Positions 19,704 through 28,723 of a stretch of DNA of 64,000 nucleotides are shown here, piece by piece. Source of the stretch: Terriglobia bacterium (GTDB lineage Bacteria; Acidobacteriota; Terriglobia; Terriglobales; Acidobacteriaceae); assembly GCA_020073385.1 (NCBI GenBank), contig JAIQFH010000005.1:122514-186513 (forward strand), written 5' to 3'. The notes below the pieces were generated by a model. It saw only the letters and a program-made list of their open reading frames with translations. It searched no databases and had not been told where the DNA came from. Position numbers and translations under genes: made by a program. The first letter of the stretch is position 1; the number at the start of each line of letters is the position of its first letter.

Positions 19704-20093
19704 CTATTGTTGGGGAACAGTTGGTTTGCGCAGAGTTACGGTGAATTGGGCCTGGCAGGTTTTGGAGGGGTCGTCGAAGGCGTTGCCGGTGCGGTCGCCT
19801 TCTGAGGCGTCGAAGAAGAGACCACGCTTGACGCTACTGGGGAGGCCCGTGAACTTGGCTTTGCCGTCTACGTTGGTGCTGACTTCGAGATCGAGTTTGT
19901 GGGCGCTTAGGAATCCATAGGCGATGTGGACCTTGATTTTCGCGAGGTAGATGGGTTTGTTGTCAGTTCCGGTGATGGTGAAGTCGGCGGTGCAGGGGCC
20001 GAGGGCGCCATCGATTACAGGGATGGATTTGGGATCGGGAGTTTGAGCGACAGCCGCGGTTAATAAGAGGAAGAGGATGGGGATTCGGCTCAT
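19704..20093 (-). CDS. Exported small beta-rich protein of unknown function
   Basis: 129 residues from the ATG at 20093. A short signal peptide (about 1-16) precedes a domain with Cys at both ends (GPCTADFTITG and KTCQAQFTVTL) that looks like an immunoglobulin/carboxypeptidase-regulatory-like beta sandwich: DNKPIYLAKIKVHIAYG, then NVDGKAKFTGLP. A perfect TATAAT ends seven bases before the ATG with no Shine-Dalgarno, so translation is probably leaderless. A longer upstream frame crosses an ACCACAGAGG repeat and is rejected. Confidence 0.75.
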   Translation of the reverse strand: MSRIPILFLLLTAAVAQTPDPKSIPVIDGALGPCTADFTITGTDNKPIYLAKIKVHIAYGFLSAHKLDLEVSTNVDGKAKFTGLPSSVKRGLFFDASEGDRTGNAFDDPSKTCQAQFTVTLRKPTVPQQ

Positions 20094-20100
20094 GGGAGCG

Positions 20101-20106
20101 ATTATA
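20101..20106 (-). promoter_or_regulatory. -10 element for a probable leaderless mRNA
   Basis: TATAAT on the minus strand, ending seven bases before the ATG at 20093. The -35 region is poor and falls in an ACCACAGAGG-type repeat. Confidence 0.5.
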
Positions 20107-20249
20107 AGACGTTCACCACAGAGGACACAGAGGGGCACGGAGGCGGCTGGGGTGTCCATCTATGGCCTGTCGTGAGAACTCCTTTGGGCGCTGGGGGTTG
20201 GGTTCGGTGGCAGAAAAGGGGCCTTGGCTTCCAATGGCTTGCGGGGGCC

Positions 20250-20295
20250 GATCGCGTCGCTTCGCGGGGTAGCCGAAGGCGGCTGTCGCCACATG
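20250..20295. repeat. Family D palindromic repeat
   Basis: Copy of the element GGACAGCCGAAGGCGGCTGTCC(C)CACA with a CGCTTCGCG lead-in; diverged at the first arm. Confidence 0.65.
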
Positions 20296-20342
20296 GTTCG
20301 CTTGTTATGGTTGGCGTTACGGGTACGGGTTACTAACGTTCA

Positions 20343-20372
20343 TTGCCCGCACACGAAAGTGACCCTTATAAT
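20343..20372 (+). promoter_or_regulatory. Promoter of the GAF-GGDEF gene
   Basis: TTGCCC (20343-20348), an 18-base spacer and a perfect TATAAT (20367-20372). The predicted start lies about 35 bases before the ATG at 20414. Confidence 0.6.
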
Positions 20373-20413
20373 TTTTGAACGCCACCCTATCAGTGAGGAT
20401 TGACGGGATTTCC

Positions 20414-21466
20414 ATGCCTGAGGCCGGCACTCAATTGACTCGCCAGAGCCAGGAGCTGACGATTTTTCATGACGTGGCGAAGGCGCTCACGTCATCGCTG
20501 GACCTTGATTCCATTCTGCAGACGATCATGGAGAAGATGGCGGAATATTTCCGTCCGGATACCTGGTCGCTGCTGATGGTGGATGAAGGCCACGACGAGT
20601 TGTACTTTGCTATCGCGGTGGGCGATAAGGCCGAGGCGCTGAAGAATGTTCGGCTGAAGGTCGGCGAAGGGATCGCCGGCTGGGTGGCGAAACATGGGGA
20701 ATCGCGGATTGTGCCGGATGTGCGCAGCGATCCGTATTTTGCCAGCCGGGTGGATGACGCGACGAAGTGGGAGACGCGGTCGGTGATCTGCGTGCCGCTG
20801 CGGTCCAAGCTGCGGGTGCTGGGCGTGATCCAGTTGGTGAACGTCGACATGGAGCGGTTCAAGGAGCCGGAACTTTTCTTCCTGCAGTCGCTGTGCGATT
20901 ACGCGGCAATTGCGATTGAGAACGCGAAGTGGGTCGAGAAGATTCAGGAACTGACGATCACCGACGATTGCACCGGTCTTTACAATGCGCGACATCTGTA
21001 TAAGACGCTGGAGACCGAGGTGTACAGGTCTTCGCGATTCGGGTATGAGTTCAGCATCCTCTTTATTGATCTCGATCACTTCAAGACGGTGAACGACACG
21101 CATGGACATTTGATTGGGAGCAAGCTGCTGGCGGAGATTGGGTATCTGATCAAGGCTCAGTTGCGGCTGATCGATTTTGCGTTCCGCTATGGCGGGGATG
21201 AGTTCGTTGTGTTGCTGCCGCAGACAAGCAAAGACCAGGCACTGGTGGTGGCGAAGCGGTTGCGCGATGCGCTGCGTGCGAGTGCGTTCTGCCGCGAAGA
21301 AGGATTGAATCTGAATGTGCGGGCGTCGATTGGGGTGGCCACGTATCCGCATGACGCGCGGTCGGCGCATGATGTGATCCGGCAAGCGGACGGGATGATG
21401 TATATGGTGAAGAATTCCACCCGCGATAATATCGGCGTGGCGCAGCGGGGGATGCTGCAGGAGTAG
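20414..21466 (+). CDS. GAF-GGDEF diguanylate cyclase
   Basis: 350 residues. An N-terminal GAF sensor domain (about 20-175; GWVAKHGESRIVPDV, SVICVPL) is followed by a GGDEF domain with an intact active-site RYGGDEF near residue 260. An inhibitory RxxD (RLID) lies exactly five residues before it, so product feedback by c-di-GMP is expected. No signal peptide or membrane segment, so it senses a cytoplasmic ligand or redox signal. The ATG at 20414 was chosen because a good promoter lies just upstream; the TTG at 20375 would overlap it. No EAL partner is nearby. Confidence 0.93.
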   Translation: MPEAGTQLTRQSQELTIFHDVAKALTSSLDLDSILQTIMEKMAEYFRPDTWSLLMVDEGHDELYFAIAVGDKAEALKNVRLKVGEGIAGWVAKHGESRIVPDVRSDPYFASRVDDATKWETRSVICVPLRSKLRVLGVIQLVNVDMERFKEPELFFLQSLCDYAAIAIENAKWVEKIQELTITDDCTGLYNARHLYKTLETEVYRSSRFGYEFSILFIDLDHFKTVNDTHGHLIGSKLLAEIGYLIKAQLRLIDFAFRYGGDEFVVLLPQTSKDQALVVAKRLRDALRASAFCREEGLNLNVRASIGVATYPHDARSAHDVIRQADGMMYMVKNSTRDNIGVAQRGMLQE

Positions 21467-21473
21467 CGTTTTT

Positions 21474-21535
21474 AGGCGTCAGGCGTCAGGCGTCAGGCGT
21501 CAGGCGTCAGAGCTCAGACCACAGACTTTAGACCT
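21474..21535. repeat. Tandem AGGCGTC repeat and family H tail
   Basis: Five perfect tandem copies of the heptamer AGGCGTC (21474-21508), continuing as diverged GAGCTCAGACC/ACAGACTTTAGACC units. Related C(T/A)(T/C)AGACCT-type runs are at about 23550-23610 and 38495-38540, each directly after a plus-strand gene. Confidence 0.85.
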
Positions 21536-21622
21536 CTTTTCCTTCCAATTTTCATTCTCAACTTGGGAAATGTGCGCTCTCGAAAAGCGCGTTTTCGTGC
21601 GCCGAGGTTAGACGCGCCACTC

Positions 21623-22579
21623 TCACTTCGCCGGCCTGGCATCCGGTTTCCAGGGATTTGGATTCGCGGGGGCTTTGGGATTCACGCCGAAATCCCAGAC
21701 GTAGAGGTTCATCGCGCCCTTCTCGGCCATTTCTACCAGGGCATATTCACCGGGGGCAAGGCTTTCAGTGGGAGTTAGTTTGAGCCATCCACCATTGAGG
21801 CTGGTGGTTGTCGTTTTGACGGAGTGCTGCTCGTGGGAGACTTTTCCGGTGACTTGGCGTTTCACCCCTCCGACAATGCGCTTATTGCCTTTAACTTCCA
21901 CGTGCAGGATCAGGAAGCGATCGAAGCTTGTGGGTGGCTGCCCGGCCTGTGCAGCTTGTTGCGGCTTTTGTGGCTCGGATGGGCGCGAGGCATCAGCTTG
22001 AGGCCCGGGCTCAGCGGGCGCTTCTTCGAGCTTAACGTAAAGCGCGGGCACTGCGGCGTGTGACTGGATGGCGGCGTGCGCACCCTCGAGTTCGATGGTC
22101 TGTTTGAGTCCAGCGACAGGATTGATTGTGCCCTTGAAGATATTGACCTTGGTATTGCGGTTGATGTCGCCGGCGGTCTGATTGATTTCAACCAGCTGAG
22201 GCTCACCCTGAAAGTTGTCGAGTAGGAAGACGCCGGAATCTTCCGGGATGCGCAGGCCGGGGGCGACCTCAGGCAAGGGGGCGTCGACGCGCTCCAACTC
22301 CTTGTCGAGCTGGACAGCGGCTGGAGAAGAAGCCTCAGCAGCGCGATCCTTCTCGTATTTTTCTGTGGCGGGCCAATCGACTAAGGCGTTGGGGAGTTCC
22401 TCCCAATCTTCGCGCTCGGTGCTGTAGTAGCGGACGCGGTTGCCTTTCACTTCGTACTTGGTGACGAGCTGGTAGGAGCCATCTTTGAGGATGAGACGGC
22501 GGGGGGTGTCCTGTGCGAGCGCGGATTGAGGCAGCAACGCCAGGGCGAGGAGTACGAGAGATAAACACGGACGGGGCAT
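21623..22579 (-). CDS. Exported protein of unknown function
   Basis: 318 residues from the ATG at 22579. A signal peptide (about 1-22, ending ALAQ) is followed by LKDGSYQLVTKYEVKGNRVRYYS, which resembles the SHD1-like opening of many acidobacterial secreted proteins. The middle is Pro/Gln/Ala-rich (about 195-225) and the rest beta-rich, closing with a Pro/Lys tail. The ATG three codons upstream overlaps GATAAT; with 22579 as start, the -10 ends seven bases before it (leaderless). Not recognised beyond this. Confidence 0.75.
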   Translation of the reverse strand: MPRPCLSLVLLALALLPQSALAQDTPRRLILKDGSYQLVTKYEVKGNRVRYYSTEREDWEELPNALVDWPATEKYEKDRAAEASSPAAVQLDKELERVDAPLPEVAPGLRIPEDSGVFLLDNFQGEPQLVEINQTAGDINRNTKVNIFKGTINPVAGLKQTIELEGAHAAIQSHAAVPALYVKLEEAPAEPGPQADASRPSEPQKPQQAAQAGQPPTSFDRFLILHVEVKGNKRIVGGVKRQVTGKVSHEQHSVKTTTTSLNGGWLKLTPTESLAPGEYALVEMAEKGAMNLYVWDFGVNPKAPANPNPWKPDARPAK

Positions 22580-22586
22580 TCGTCTC

Positions 22587-22615
22587 ATTATCGCGCCGGG
22601 CGTGGGCGGCGTCGA
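22587..22615 (-). promoter_or_regulatory. Promoter of a probable leaderless mRNA
   Basis: On the minus strand TCGACG (22615-22610), 17 bases, then GATAAT (22592-22587), ending seven bases before the ATG at 22579. Confidence 0.5.
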
Positions 22616-22649
22616 ATTAGATCGAGGCCGTCGCAGGAAGAAGGGCTGC

Positions 22650-22700
22650 GGAGGGCAGGCGAGACGCCTGCCCCACAGCCGCCGGGAGGCCGGCGCTACG
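22650..22700. repeat. Family E repeat pair
   Basis: GGCAGGCGAGACGCCTGCC hairpin followed by CAGCCGCCGGGAGGCCGGCGCTACG, the usual composite form of family E. Confidence 0.75.
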
Positions 22701-22787
22701 AATGCCGTAGGCGTGTCAGGGGTTTACCGGATGACGATCAAGGAGATGCTTGTAGTATGCTGATGGGCTGACTGTGAAGCACGAACA

Positions 22788-23534
22788 ATGAAACGTACTC
22801 TTCTACTCTTTCCCGGGTTGTATCTCACATGCATGGCGGCTGCGCTGGCGCAATCGGGACCGGCTCCAGTTGCTAATCCTACCAACAGTGGGCAGGGTCA
22901 ACCTGTTTCTTACGCGTCGGTGACACAGCTGAATGGAATACTGTCACAGATCGAAGCGACGTCGAAGAATACGCAGGCGGATTTGAGCAAGCTGCGAATC
23001 GAGAGGTGGAAGGCGGACGGGTCGTATAAGAAGCAGGCGCTAGGGAACGTGGATTCGATCCAGCGGAATCTGCAGGGAGCGCTGCCCGAGATTATTTCGC
23101 AGCTTCGGAATGCGCCGGAGGATCTGCCACCGACGTTCAAGCTTTATCGAAACCTTGATGCGTTGTATGACGTGCTGCGCAACGTTACCGAGGACGCTGC
23201 CGCGTATGGGTCGAAGGACGATCTGCAATCGTTGTCCAATGATTTGAGCTCCTTTGAGGGAACGCGGAAGCAACTGGCGGAGCGCATCGAGAACCTGTCG
23301 TCGTCGAAGGAAGGGGAGTTGACGCGGCTGCGGGCGCAGTTGAAGACGCTGCAAACGCAGGTGGAGGCGGCGCCTCCGAAGAAGATTGTGGTGGATGATA
23401 CGGAGCCTCCGAAGAAGCCGGCGGTGAAGAAGAAGCCGGCGCCGAAGGCTACGACGCCTTCAGGGACGAAGCCGGCTGCGGGATCTACGCCGACGCCGCC
23501 TGCGCAGCAGTCGGGGCAGACGAAGCCGCAGTAG
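22788..23534 (+). CDS. Exported coiled-coil protein with Lys/Pro-rich tail
   Basis: 248 residues. A signal peptide (about 1-22, ending ALAQ) precedes two helical, charged regions with heptad-like spacing (about 40-130 and 150-200; SSKEGELTRLRAQLKTLQTQ), predicted coiled coils. The last 45 residues are Lys/Pro/Ala/Thr-rich with a run of PPKK/KKKPAPK, a low-complexity basic tail that could bind the cell wall or nucleic acid. No catalytic motif. TAGTAT lies about 30 bases upstream of the ATG. Confidence 0.75.
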   Translation: MKRTLLLFPGLYLTCMAAALAQSGPAPVANPTNSGQGQPVSYASVTQLNGILSQIEATSKNTQADLSKLRIERWKADGSYKKQALGNVDSIQRNLQGALPEIISQLRNAPEDLPPTFKLYRNLDALYDVLRNVTEDAAAYGSKDDLQSLSNDLSSFEGTRKQLAERIENLSSSKEGELTRLRAQLKTLQTQVEAAPPKKIVVDDTEPPKKPAVKKKPAPKATTPSGTKPAAGSTPTPPAQQSGQTKPQ

Positions 23535-23549
23535 GAATCCGGAAAGCGG

Positions 23550-23672
23550 GCTTCAGACCTTGGACCTCAGACCTTGGACCTCAGACTTCGGACCTCGGAC
23601 TTCGGACATTACGGCAAGTCAAAATCCCCATTCTAAACGTCGCAAAGTGCGCGACGTTTAGAATGGGGCACC
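23550..23672. repeat. Family H run followed by a family A repeat
   Basis: Alternating CAGACCTTGGACCT / CGGACTTCGGACAT units at about 23552-23607 run into a family A copy at about 23620-23670 whose stem is CCCCATTCTAAACGTCGC / GCGACGTTTAGAATGGGG, then CACC. Confidence 0.85.
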
Positions 23673-23802
23673 ATCGAGAGACTCTCTCCTCAAGCGACCC
23701 TTAGAGCTATACATCGAGCGAATCTGGTAACCTTCCCAGCGCATCTAGATTGAATCTTGATTGGGGCTGAGCCTGAGGGCTGACGCCTGAGGTCTGCTTT
23801 TT

Positions 23803-24996
23803 ATGCCATCGCATATGCACATCGTCGCGATCGTGTTTGGCGCCGCCATTATCTGGGTGGTGTTGCTGGATGCGTTTGAGACAGTGGTGCTGCCCCGGCG
23901 GGTGCTGCGAAATTTCCGGCTGACGGCGTATTTCTACCGCCGCACGTGGATTCCGTGGCGCAAAATTGCGAGCTACATCAAGCCGACGTCGCGGCAACAG
24001 AATTTTTTGGGATATTTCGGGCCGCTGTCGTTGATTCTGCTGCTGGGTTTTTGGGCGGCGGGACTGATCTTTGGATTTGCACTGATCCAGTACGGTATGG
24101 GGGGGCATGAGCAGCTCAGCGGTGAGCGGCTCAACTTCGGCAAGATTCTTTATCACAGCGGAGAGACGTTTTTCACGCTGGGATACGGCGACATTGTGCC
24201 GACCTCGGGCGGGGCGCGGGCCCTGTCGGTGCTTGAAGCGGGGATGGGGTTTGCATTCCTAGGCGTGGTGATCGGCTATATCCCGGTGGTGTATTCGTCG
24301 TTCTCGCGGAGAGAGATTCAGATTTCGATGCTGGATGCGCGGGCGGGATCGCCTCCGGCAGCGGCGGAATTGCTGGTGCGGCTGGCGGGACGAACGGAAA
24401 ATCCGGGGATGGATCAGTTGGTGCTCGACGAGGTGCTGCGCGATTGGGAGCGGTGGGCGGCGGAGTTACTGGAGTCGCAGATTTCGTATCCGGTGCTTAC
24501 GTTTTTTCGATCGCAGCACAGTAATCAATCGTGGGTGGGGGCGCTGGCGACGATGCTGGATGTGACGTCGCTGTTGCTGACGGGGATTGAGGGAGTGCAT
24601 CCGGGGCAGGCTAAGTTGACATTCGCTATGGCGCGGCATGCAGCGGTGGATCTGGCGCAGGTGGTGAATGCCAGGTACGATCCGGCGGGGCCGGACCGGT
24701 TACCGGATACGGAATATGAATCGTTGCGCGCGGCGCTGGAGGCAGCCGGGCTGAAACTTCGCAGTGATAACTATGGGCGGGACAAGCTGACGAAGTTGCG
24801 ATCTATGTATGAGCCGTATGTGCATTCCACGGCGCGGAATCTGATGCTGATACTGCCGCCGTGGAGACATCCGGAGAAGGTGCGGGATAACTGGCAGGCG
24901 GGGCCGTGGGATCGGCTAATTCAGGCGCGAGGTCTGGCAGTGCTCGGGCAGAGGCCACGGACAACTGTGCAAGCTGGAGATTTAGATCATTTTTGA
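23803..24996 (+). CDS. Two-pore-type potassium channel protein
   Basis: 397 residues. Hydrophobic helices at about 5-25 and 70-95 precede a pore loop with the selectivity filter TLGYGD near residue 128, then a pore-lining helix (about 145-170). This is the Ion_trans_2/KcsA-like arrangement, with TLGYGD rather than TVGYGD, still a K+-type filter. The C-terminal 220 residues are cytoplasmic and helical with no recognisable RCK domain, so gating is unknown. The upstream sequence is a repeat-like GCCTGAGGGCTGACGCC run. Stands alone. Confidence 0.9.
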   Translation: MPSHMHIVAIVFGAAIIWVVLLDAFETVVLPRRVLRNFRLTAYFYRRTWIPWRKIASYIKPTSRQQNFLGYFGPLSLILLLGFWAAGLIFGFALIQYGMGGHEQLSGERLNFGKILYHSGETFFTLGYGDIVPTSGGARALSVLEAGMGFAFLGVVIGYIPVVYSSFSRREIQISMLDARAGSPPAAAELLVRLAGRTENPGMDQLVLDEVLRDWERWAAELLESQISYPVLTFFRSQHSNQSWVGALATMLDVTSLLLTGIEGVHPGQAKLTFAMARHAAVDLAQVVNARYDPAGPDRLPDTEYESLRAALEAAGLKLRSDNYGRDKLTKLRSMYEPYVHSTARNLMLILPPWRHPEKVRDNWQAGPWDRLIQARGLAVLGQRPRTTVQAGDLDHF

Positions 24997-25174
24997 AAGT
25001 GAGAGTGTTTTTTGCGCTGACTGACCTCAGCAACAAGGTGACTAGTCCTTCCGAAAATCAAACCATGGACGAACGTCGGAGGACTGAGTTGCGGGCCATG
25101 AGTGCCGTCGAGATGTTTTCTCCAACCAAAAGCCCACAGCCTGAGCTGTGGGCGCGGTGAAATCAATGTATTCG

Positions 25175-25342
25175 CTATGTCGAAAAAAAGACTCGCGGGT
25201 TCGCTGTGCTGGCCGCGTGAATTGCAGGTTTTCCCAGAATAATCTCCGGCTTAGCTGGGATCGGTTTCATTTTCGAAAGCTTCAGGAGCAGTTCTTCCAC
25301 CTTGCGCTGCTCATGCCGCTGGGGCAGGCTGGTCTGTGTCAT
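25175..25342 (-). CDS. Possible small protein, unknown
   Basis: 55 codons from an ATG at 25342, basic and without hydrophobic segments (MTQTSLPQRHEQRKVEELLL). No clear ribosome binding site. Kept only because the first half looks like an amphipathic helix and no better gene occupies the region; it may be chance. Confidence 0.25.
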   Translation of the reverse strand: MTQTSLPQRHEQRKVEELLLKLSKMKPIPAKPEIILGKPAIHAASTANPRVFFST

Positions 25343-25457
25343 AGTCTCTATTTTCTCATGTAGTTGGGGAGGGTAGAAGCACTCAAAGCGCACCGTTTGC
25401 AAGGCATCATCTGTGGAAATTTTGAAACATTCTAGTAACAATAATGATGAGACAGAG

Positions 25458-25494
25458 AATCAGGGCATGCAGATTTACATGCCCTGATTTTTTT
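25458..25494. terminator. Strong intrinsic terminator between convergent transcripts
   Basis: AATCAGGGCATG and CATGCCCTGATT form a perfect 12-bp stem with an 8-base loop; seven T follow on the plus strand. It lies 17 bases past the stop of the minus-strand phosphoesterase, where it may also act, but its U-run faces plus-strand transcription. Confidence 0.85.
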
Positions 25495-25510
25495 GCCAGT
25501 CAACGTTCTA

Positions 25511-27112
25511 TTAACGGTCCCCTTGCCTTTGGCCCGAGCTGGGATTAAGGAATAGCGTGCCGCCGTCACGAGTTCTGGTGAAGTCAAACATCTGTTCGAT
25601 CGAGTTGGCGATTCCGTCGAATGATCCCTGGCCGATGCGGGTTCCGCCCAGCCAATTGTCTTCGACGAAGCGGATGATCGAGGACTGGTCGGTCACGGTA
25701 TGGTCGACGAAGTTTCGGCGCGCCCAGGGCGAGACTACGAGCAGAGGCTGTCTCGGTCCATAACCGCAGCGGCCGAGAGCATGCTGGTTTGCCGGATTCA
25801 CGCCCGGAAGCGCAGTCATCGCATTTCCACAAGCGCCGGGCGCGGTGAGCGCGTCGGCAGGGCCCGTCGATGTGTTCATGATGGGTCCCATCACGTGATC
25901 GTACCAGCCGTCAGAATCGTCATACATGATTACGACCGCGGTGTTTTTCCAGGTTGGCAGTGCTTGCAGGAAGTTGATCGTGTTGACGATGAACGTCTGC
26001 TCGTCCAGCGGATCGGAATATCCGGCATGACCGTCCTGGTAAGCCGGTGCTTTGAGGAAGCTCACCGCGGGAAGATTTCCGATGGCGGCTGCAGCGTAAA
26101 AGTCCAGCACATCGTACTGATGGTTAGCAGGCCCGGCGTTGCCGATCTCAGCCAGAGAAGCGGGACGAGTGTGCGCCAGATTTGCGGTCGAGGTCCAGTA
26201 GTTGAAGAACGAATGGTGCGGGATGTAGTCCTTGGTAGGTCCGGCAAGGCCGGTGGAGGTGCGGTTGCATCCGGTGGAGCCGTCGGGATTGACGACGCTC
26301 AGGTTGAAGCCGCCCATGAACGATCCCCAAGTCACGCCTGCCGCGCTCAGCAGGTCGCCGATATTCTTGCTGCCCATGGTGATCTGGTTACGGGCTGAGG
26401 CGGAGCAAACATCACCGATGGGATCTGGATCGCCGATCACAGTGAGCGAGCCGTCGGTGCCGCCGCTCACTTCGTCGCCGGTACCGTTGAGAGTTGCGGT
26501 GACGCCGTTGGTCTGGCCTGAGACTAGATTGATAACGCCCGGCGTGGAAGGGCCAAACGTGGTGCTGTAGGAGTTGTCGCTCATGGCGAAGGACTGCGCG
26601 TAGTTCCACAGCGCTGTGACGGTATTGCCGTCAAAGTAGCCCATCACCTCGTTGCCTCCCGAACTGGTATCAGCGGGAAATAAATCCATCACGCCACCGT
26701 CGAACGCAAGCTGCTCGGCGGTGTAATCATGATCCTGGTCGGGAGTCACGGCCTGCGAGCGGTCCAGACGGAACGGATTCGATGCCGCGGCGCCATTGGT
26801 CGGGTTGAGATTGGGGTTACTGGTCAGGAGAGCGCCACTCAAGCCGTTGACGGTCGGCGTGCCCGGAAGGGCCTTGAATTTGGGTTCCCCGGACGGATTG
26901 GTGGCGTTCGGGTAAGTTGCGAAGTAGTGGTCAAACGAAACGTTTTCCTGAAAGATTACGACGAGATGCTGGATGGGAGTTGCAGTAGACGGAGCGTTCT
27001 TCGCGGGTTTCGAAGTGGCAAATGCGGGCAGCGTGCTTGGTCCCAGCGCCGCAGTCAATGACAGCAGAACTGCCATGGACTTGTGAAGGGCTGACTTCAG
27101 GTTTTCGATCAT
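25511..27112 (-). CDS. Exported phosphoesterase (phospholipase C / AcpA family)
   Basis: 533 residues. A signal peptide (about 1-32, ending AFAT) precedes the phosphoesterase family core: HLVVIFQENVSFDHYFATYP near residue 50 carries the catalytic-region ENxSFDHYF motif (the nucleophile in homologues is the Ser/Thr here). Further hallmarks are MSDNSYSTTFGPSTPG near 175, VIMYDDSDGWYDHV near 400 and PLLVVSPWARRNFVDHT near 460. Family members hydrolyse phospholipids or phosphomonoesters outside the cytoplasm, often in phosphate scavenging. AGGAG lies six bases before the ATG. No Pho box was identified. Confidence 0.93.
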   Translation of the reverse strand: MIENLKSALHKSMAVLLSLTAALGPSTLPAFATSKPAKNAPSTATPIQHLVVIFQENVSFDHYFATYPNATNPSGEPKFKALPGTPTVNGLSGALLTSNPNLNPTNGAAASNPFRLDRSQAVTPDQDHDYTAEQLAFDGGVMDLFPADTSSGGNEVMGYFDGNTVTALWNYAQSFAMSDNSYSTTFGPSTPGVINLVSGQTNGVTATLNGTGDEVSGGTDGSLTVIGDPDPIGDVCSASARNQITMGSKNIGDLLSAAGVTWGSFMGGFNLSVVNPDGSTGCNRTSTGLAGPTKDYIPHHSFFNYWTSTANLAHTRPASLAEIGNAGPANHQYDVLDFYAAAAIGNLPAVSFLKAPAYQDGHAGYSDPLDEQTFIVNTINFLQALPTWKNTAVVIMYDDSDGWYDHVMGPIMNTSTGPADALTAPGACGNAMTALPGVNPANQHALGRCGYGPRQPLLVVSPWARRNFVDHTVTDQSSIIRFVEDNWLGGTRIGQGSFDGIANSIEQMFDFTRTRDGGTLFLNPSSGQRQGDR

Positions 27113-27402
27113 TCTTTTCTCCTATACCCCGCCGGCCAACACCTTGAAGGGACGCAATCCTCACCTGCGGCGCGCGGGCATCGGTTTCCGGATTTCGGGG
27201 CGGAGAGTAAACATATCTGCCGAATGTTGCGCTTCGGTTGCGGAACGATGAAAGGAAGATGAAATGACAATTACATTCATCTGTGGAAAAGGGAGAGGGT
27301 GGTTTTTGCAGATTGAAGCCGCCGAATGTGGCTTAGTCGGGAGAAATGGGGCACCCTTCTAGGATCAGTATTCCGAGAGATCGAAGTTGATCGCGAGTCG
27401 AT

Positions 27403-28575
27403 TTACTCCTCGACGGCAACAACCTGCTCGATCAGCGCGTCTTTGGCGACGCGTTCTACGGATCCTTTTTGGTCGACGCGGTAGATTCCGCTGCCATTCG
27501 AGTAGAGAACAGAGCCGTCGGAGTAGAGATCGTAGCAGAGGACGCCTTTGGCGATGACTTCCTCCGTCGAGCCTTGGCGGCGGATCAGTTCCCAACTTTT
27601 CGGAACCAACGTGGGACTGCCGTCGTCGGCGCGGTCGGCGGCTTTGTCGGCATCCAGCATGTTGCCCCAGACCATCATCTTGCGGAGGTCGGCATGTTTC
27701 TGGCGGGCGTTGCCGGTGGTGGTCAGCGTGTTTCCGGTGTAGCGCACGGTAAAGAAATTCAGAAACTGAAAGATTGCAAAGAGAAGACGGAAGGGAAGGA
27801 GAATGAGATCGAGCGCGGCACGCCAGGGGCTGGGCGGCTGGTTGGGATCACGATAGGGGCGGCGGATGTAGTAGAGCGTACCGTCGTTCGCAAGCTGCGG
27901 CGTGAGCAGGTCGAACTTGGGATCCTGGGCGAGCGTGGTTACGCTGCCGGCTTCGAGATCGAGTTTGTGGATGGAGAATGGAGCTTGCGTGACGGCGAAT
28001 CCGGCGCGATTGCGTCCGATGGCGGAAGACTGGAAGACGAGTTCGCGGGCGGAGCCGGGAACCCAGTGCGGGGAGTCGTCAATGGTGTCGCCCTGAGTGA
28101 CGTCGCGCATGTCGGTGCCGTCGGAGCGCATCACGGAGATACAGGATTGGCCGCCTTTACGCTGGACGACACACGCTAATGAATCTTGTGCGGAGCCCGC
28201 GGCGAGGCGGCGGACGCGGAAGTCGGCGGTGTGGAGCAGGCGGAGTTCGTCGGTGGCGCGATCGCGGAGGAGGAAGACTCCGCCGATGTCATCGGTGGAG
28301 AGGCTATAGAAGAGTTCGCCCGGCTTACAGCCCGAGCTGATGCCGGTGATATCGACGCGGATGTCGGCGGGGTCGCCGGGTGGGCGTCCCCAGAGAACGC
28401 CTCCGGACATGAATTTCGCGCCGGTGCCCTGGGTCTTCCAGGAGTTGCGATTGTGAATTTGGGCGGCGCGCTCGCGGACGGATTCTCCGAATTTGCTGTC
28501 GATGGGGCGGACGGGATCATCGCCCAGTTTGAGGTGGAGCTGGCCTTGCGACAAATAGGCGTAGGAATGGCTCAT
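27403..28575 (-). CDS. Propeller-like protein with an internal membrane hairpin
   Basis: 390 residues. No signal peptide. The sequence alternates short beta units with Asp-rich turns (for example VMRSDGTDMRDVTQGDTIDDSPHWVPGS), resembling TolB/WD40-like propeller blades. A strongly hydrophobic insert of about 30 residues (WRAALDLILLPFRLLFAIFQ...) near 255-285 could be a membrane anchor or hairpin. After it, blade-like units resume (YDLYSDGSVLYSNGSGIYRVD). Function unknown; no neighbour on the strand suggests a pathway. Confidence 0.75.
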   Translation of the reverse strand: MSHSYAYLSQGQLHLKLGDDPVRPIDSKFGESVRERAAQIHNRNSWKTQGTGAKFMSGGVLWGRPPGDPADIRVDITGISSGCKPGELFYSLSTDDIGGVFLLRDRATDELRLLHTADFRVRRLAAGSAQDSLACVVQRKGGQSCISVMRSDGTDMRDVTQGDTIDDSPHWVPGSARELVFQSSAIGRNRAGFAVTQAPFSIHKLDLEAGSVTTLAQDPKFDLLTPQLANDGTLYYIRRPYRDPNQPPSPWRAALDLILLPFRLLFAIFQFLNFFTVRYTGNTLTTTGNARQKHADLRKMMVWGNMLDADKAADRADDGSPTLVPKSWELIRRQGSTEEVIAKGVLCYDLYSDGSVLYSNGSGIYRVDQKGSVERVAKDALIEQVVAVEE

Positions 28576-28679
28576 GGCTTTTGCACGAGCCTAGCGGAAG
28601 AGAACAGGGCGGGGTAGGTTACTTTGGAGCGGGTTTGTTACCATTCCTTTTCCGTTTGCGGCTGCCAAAAACCAAACCC

Positions 28680-28715
28680 TTCACCCCAGAGGCCACAGAG
28701 GGGCACAGAGGAAAA
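28680..28715. repeat. ACCACAGAGG-type repeat directly before kdsD
   Basis: CCCCAGAGGCCACAGAGGGGCACAGAGG. It ends about ten bases before the kdsD start, so GAGGAAA at its edge may serve as the ribosome binding site. Confidence 0.65.
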
Positions 28716-28723
28716 TCATTGTG

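Larger units (their letters stand above)
24997..25510. other. Gap between channel and phosphoesterase genes
   Basis: About 510 bases. Contains a small hairpin (AGCCCACAGCCTGAGCTGTGGGC) at about 25132-25155, one doubtful small frame on the minus strand, and a strong terminator hairpin at 25458-25494. Confidence 0.55.

Noticed and set aside
21474..21535. Tandem repeats as a CRISPR array
   Set aside because: Unit is seven bases with no spacers and no cas genes in the window.
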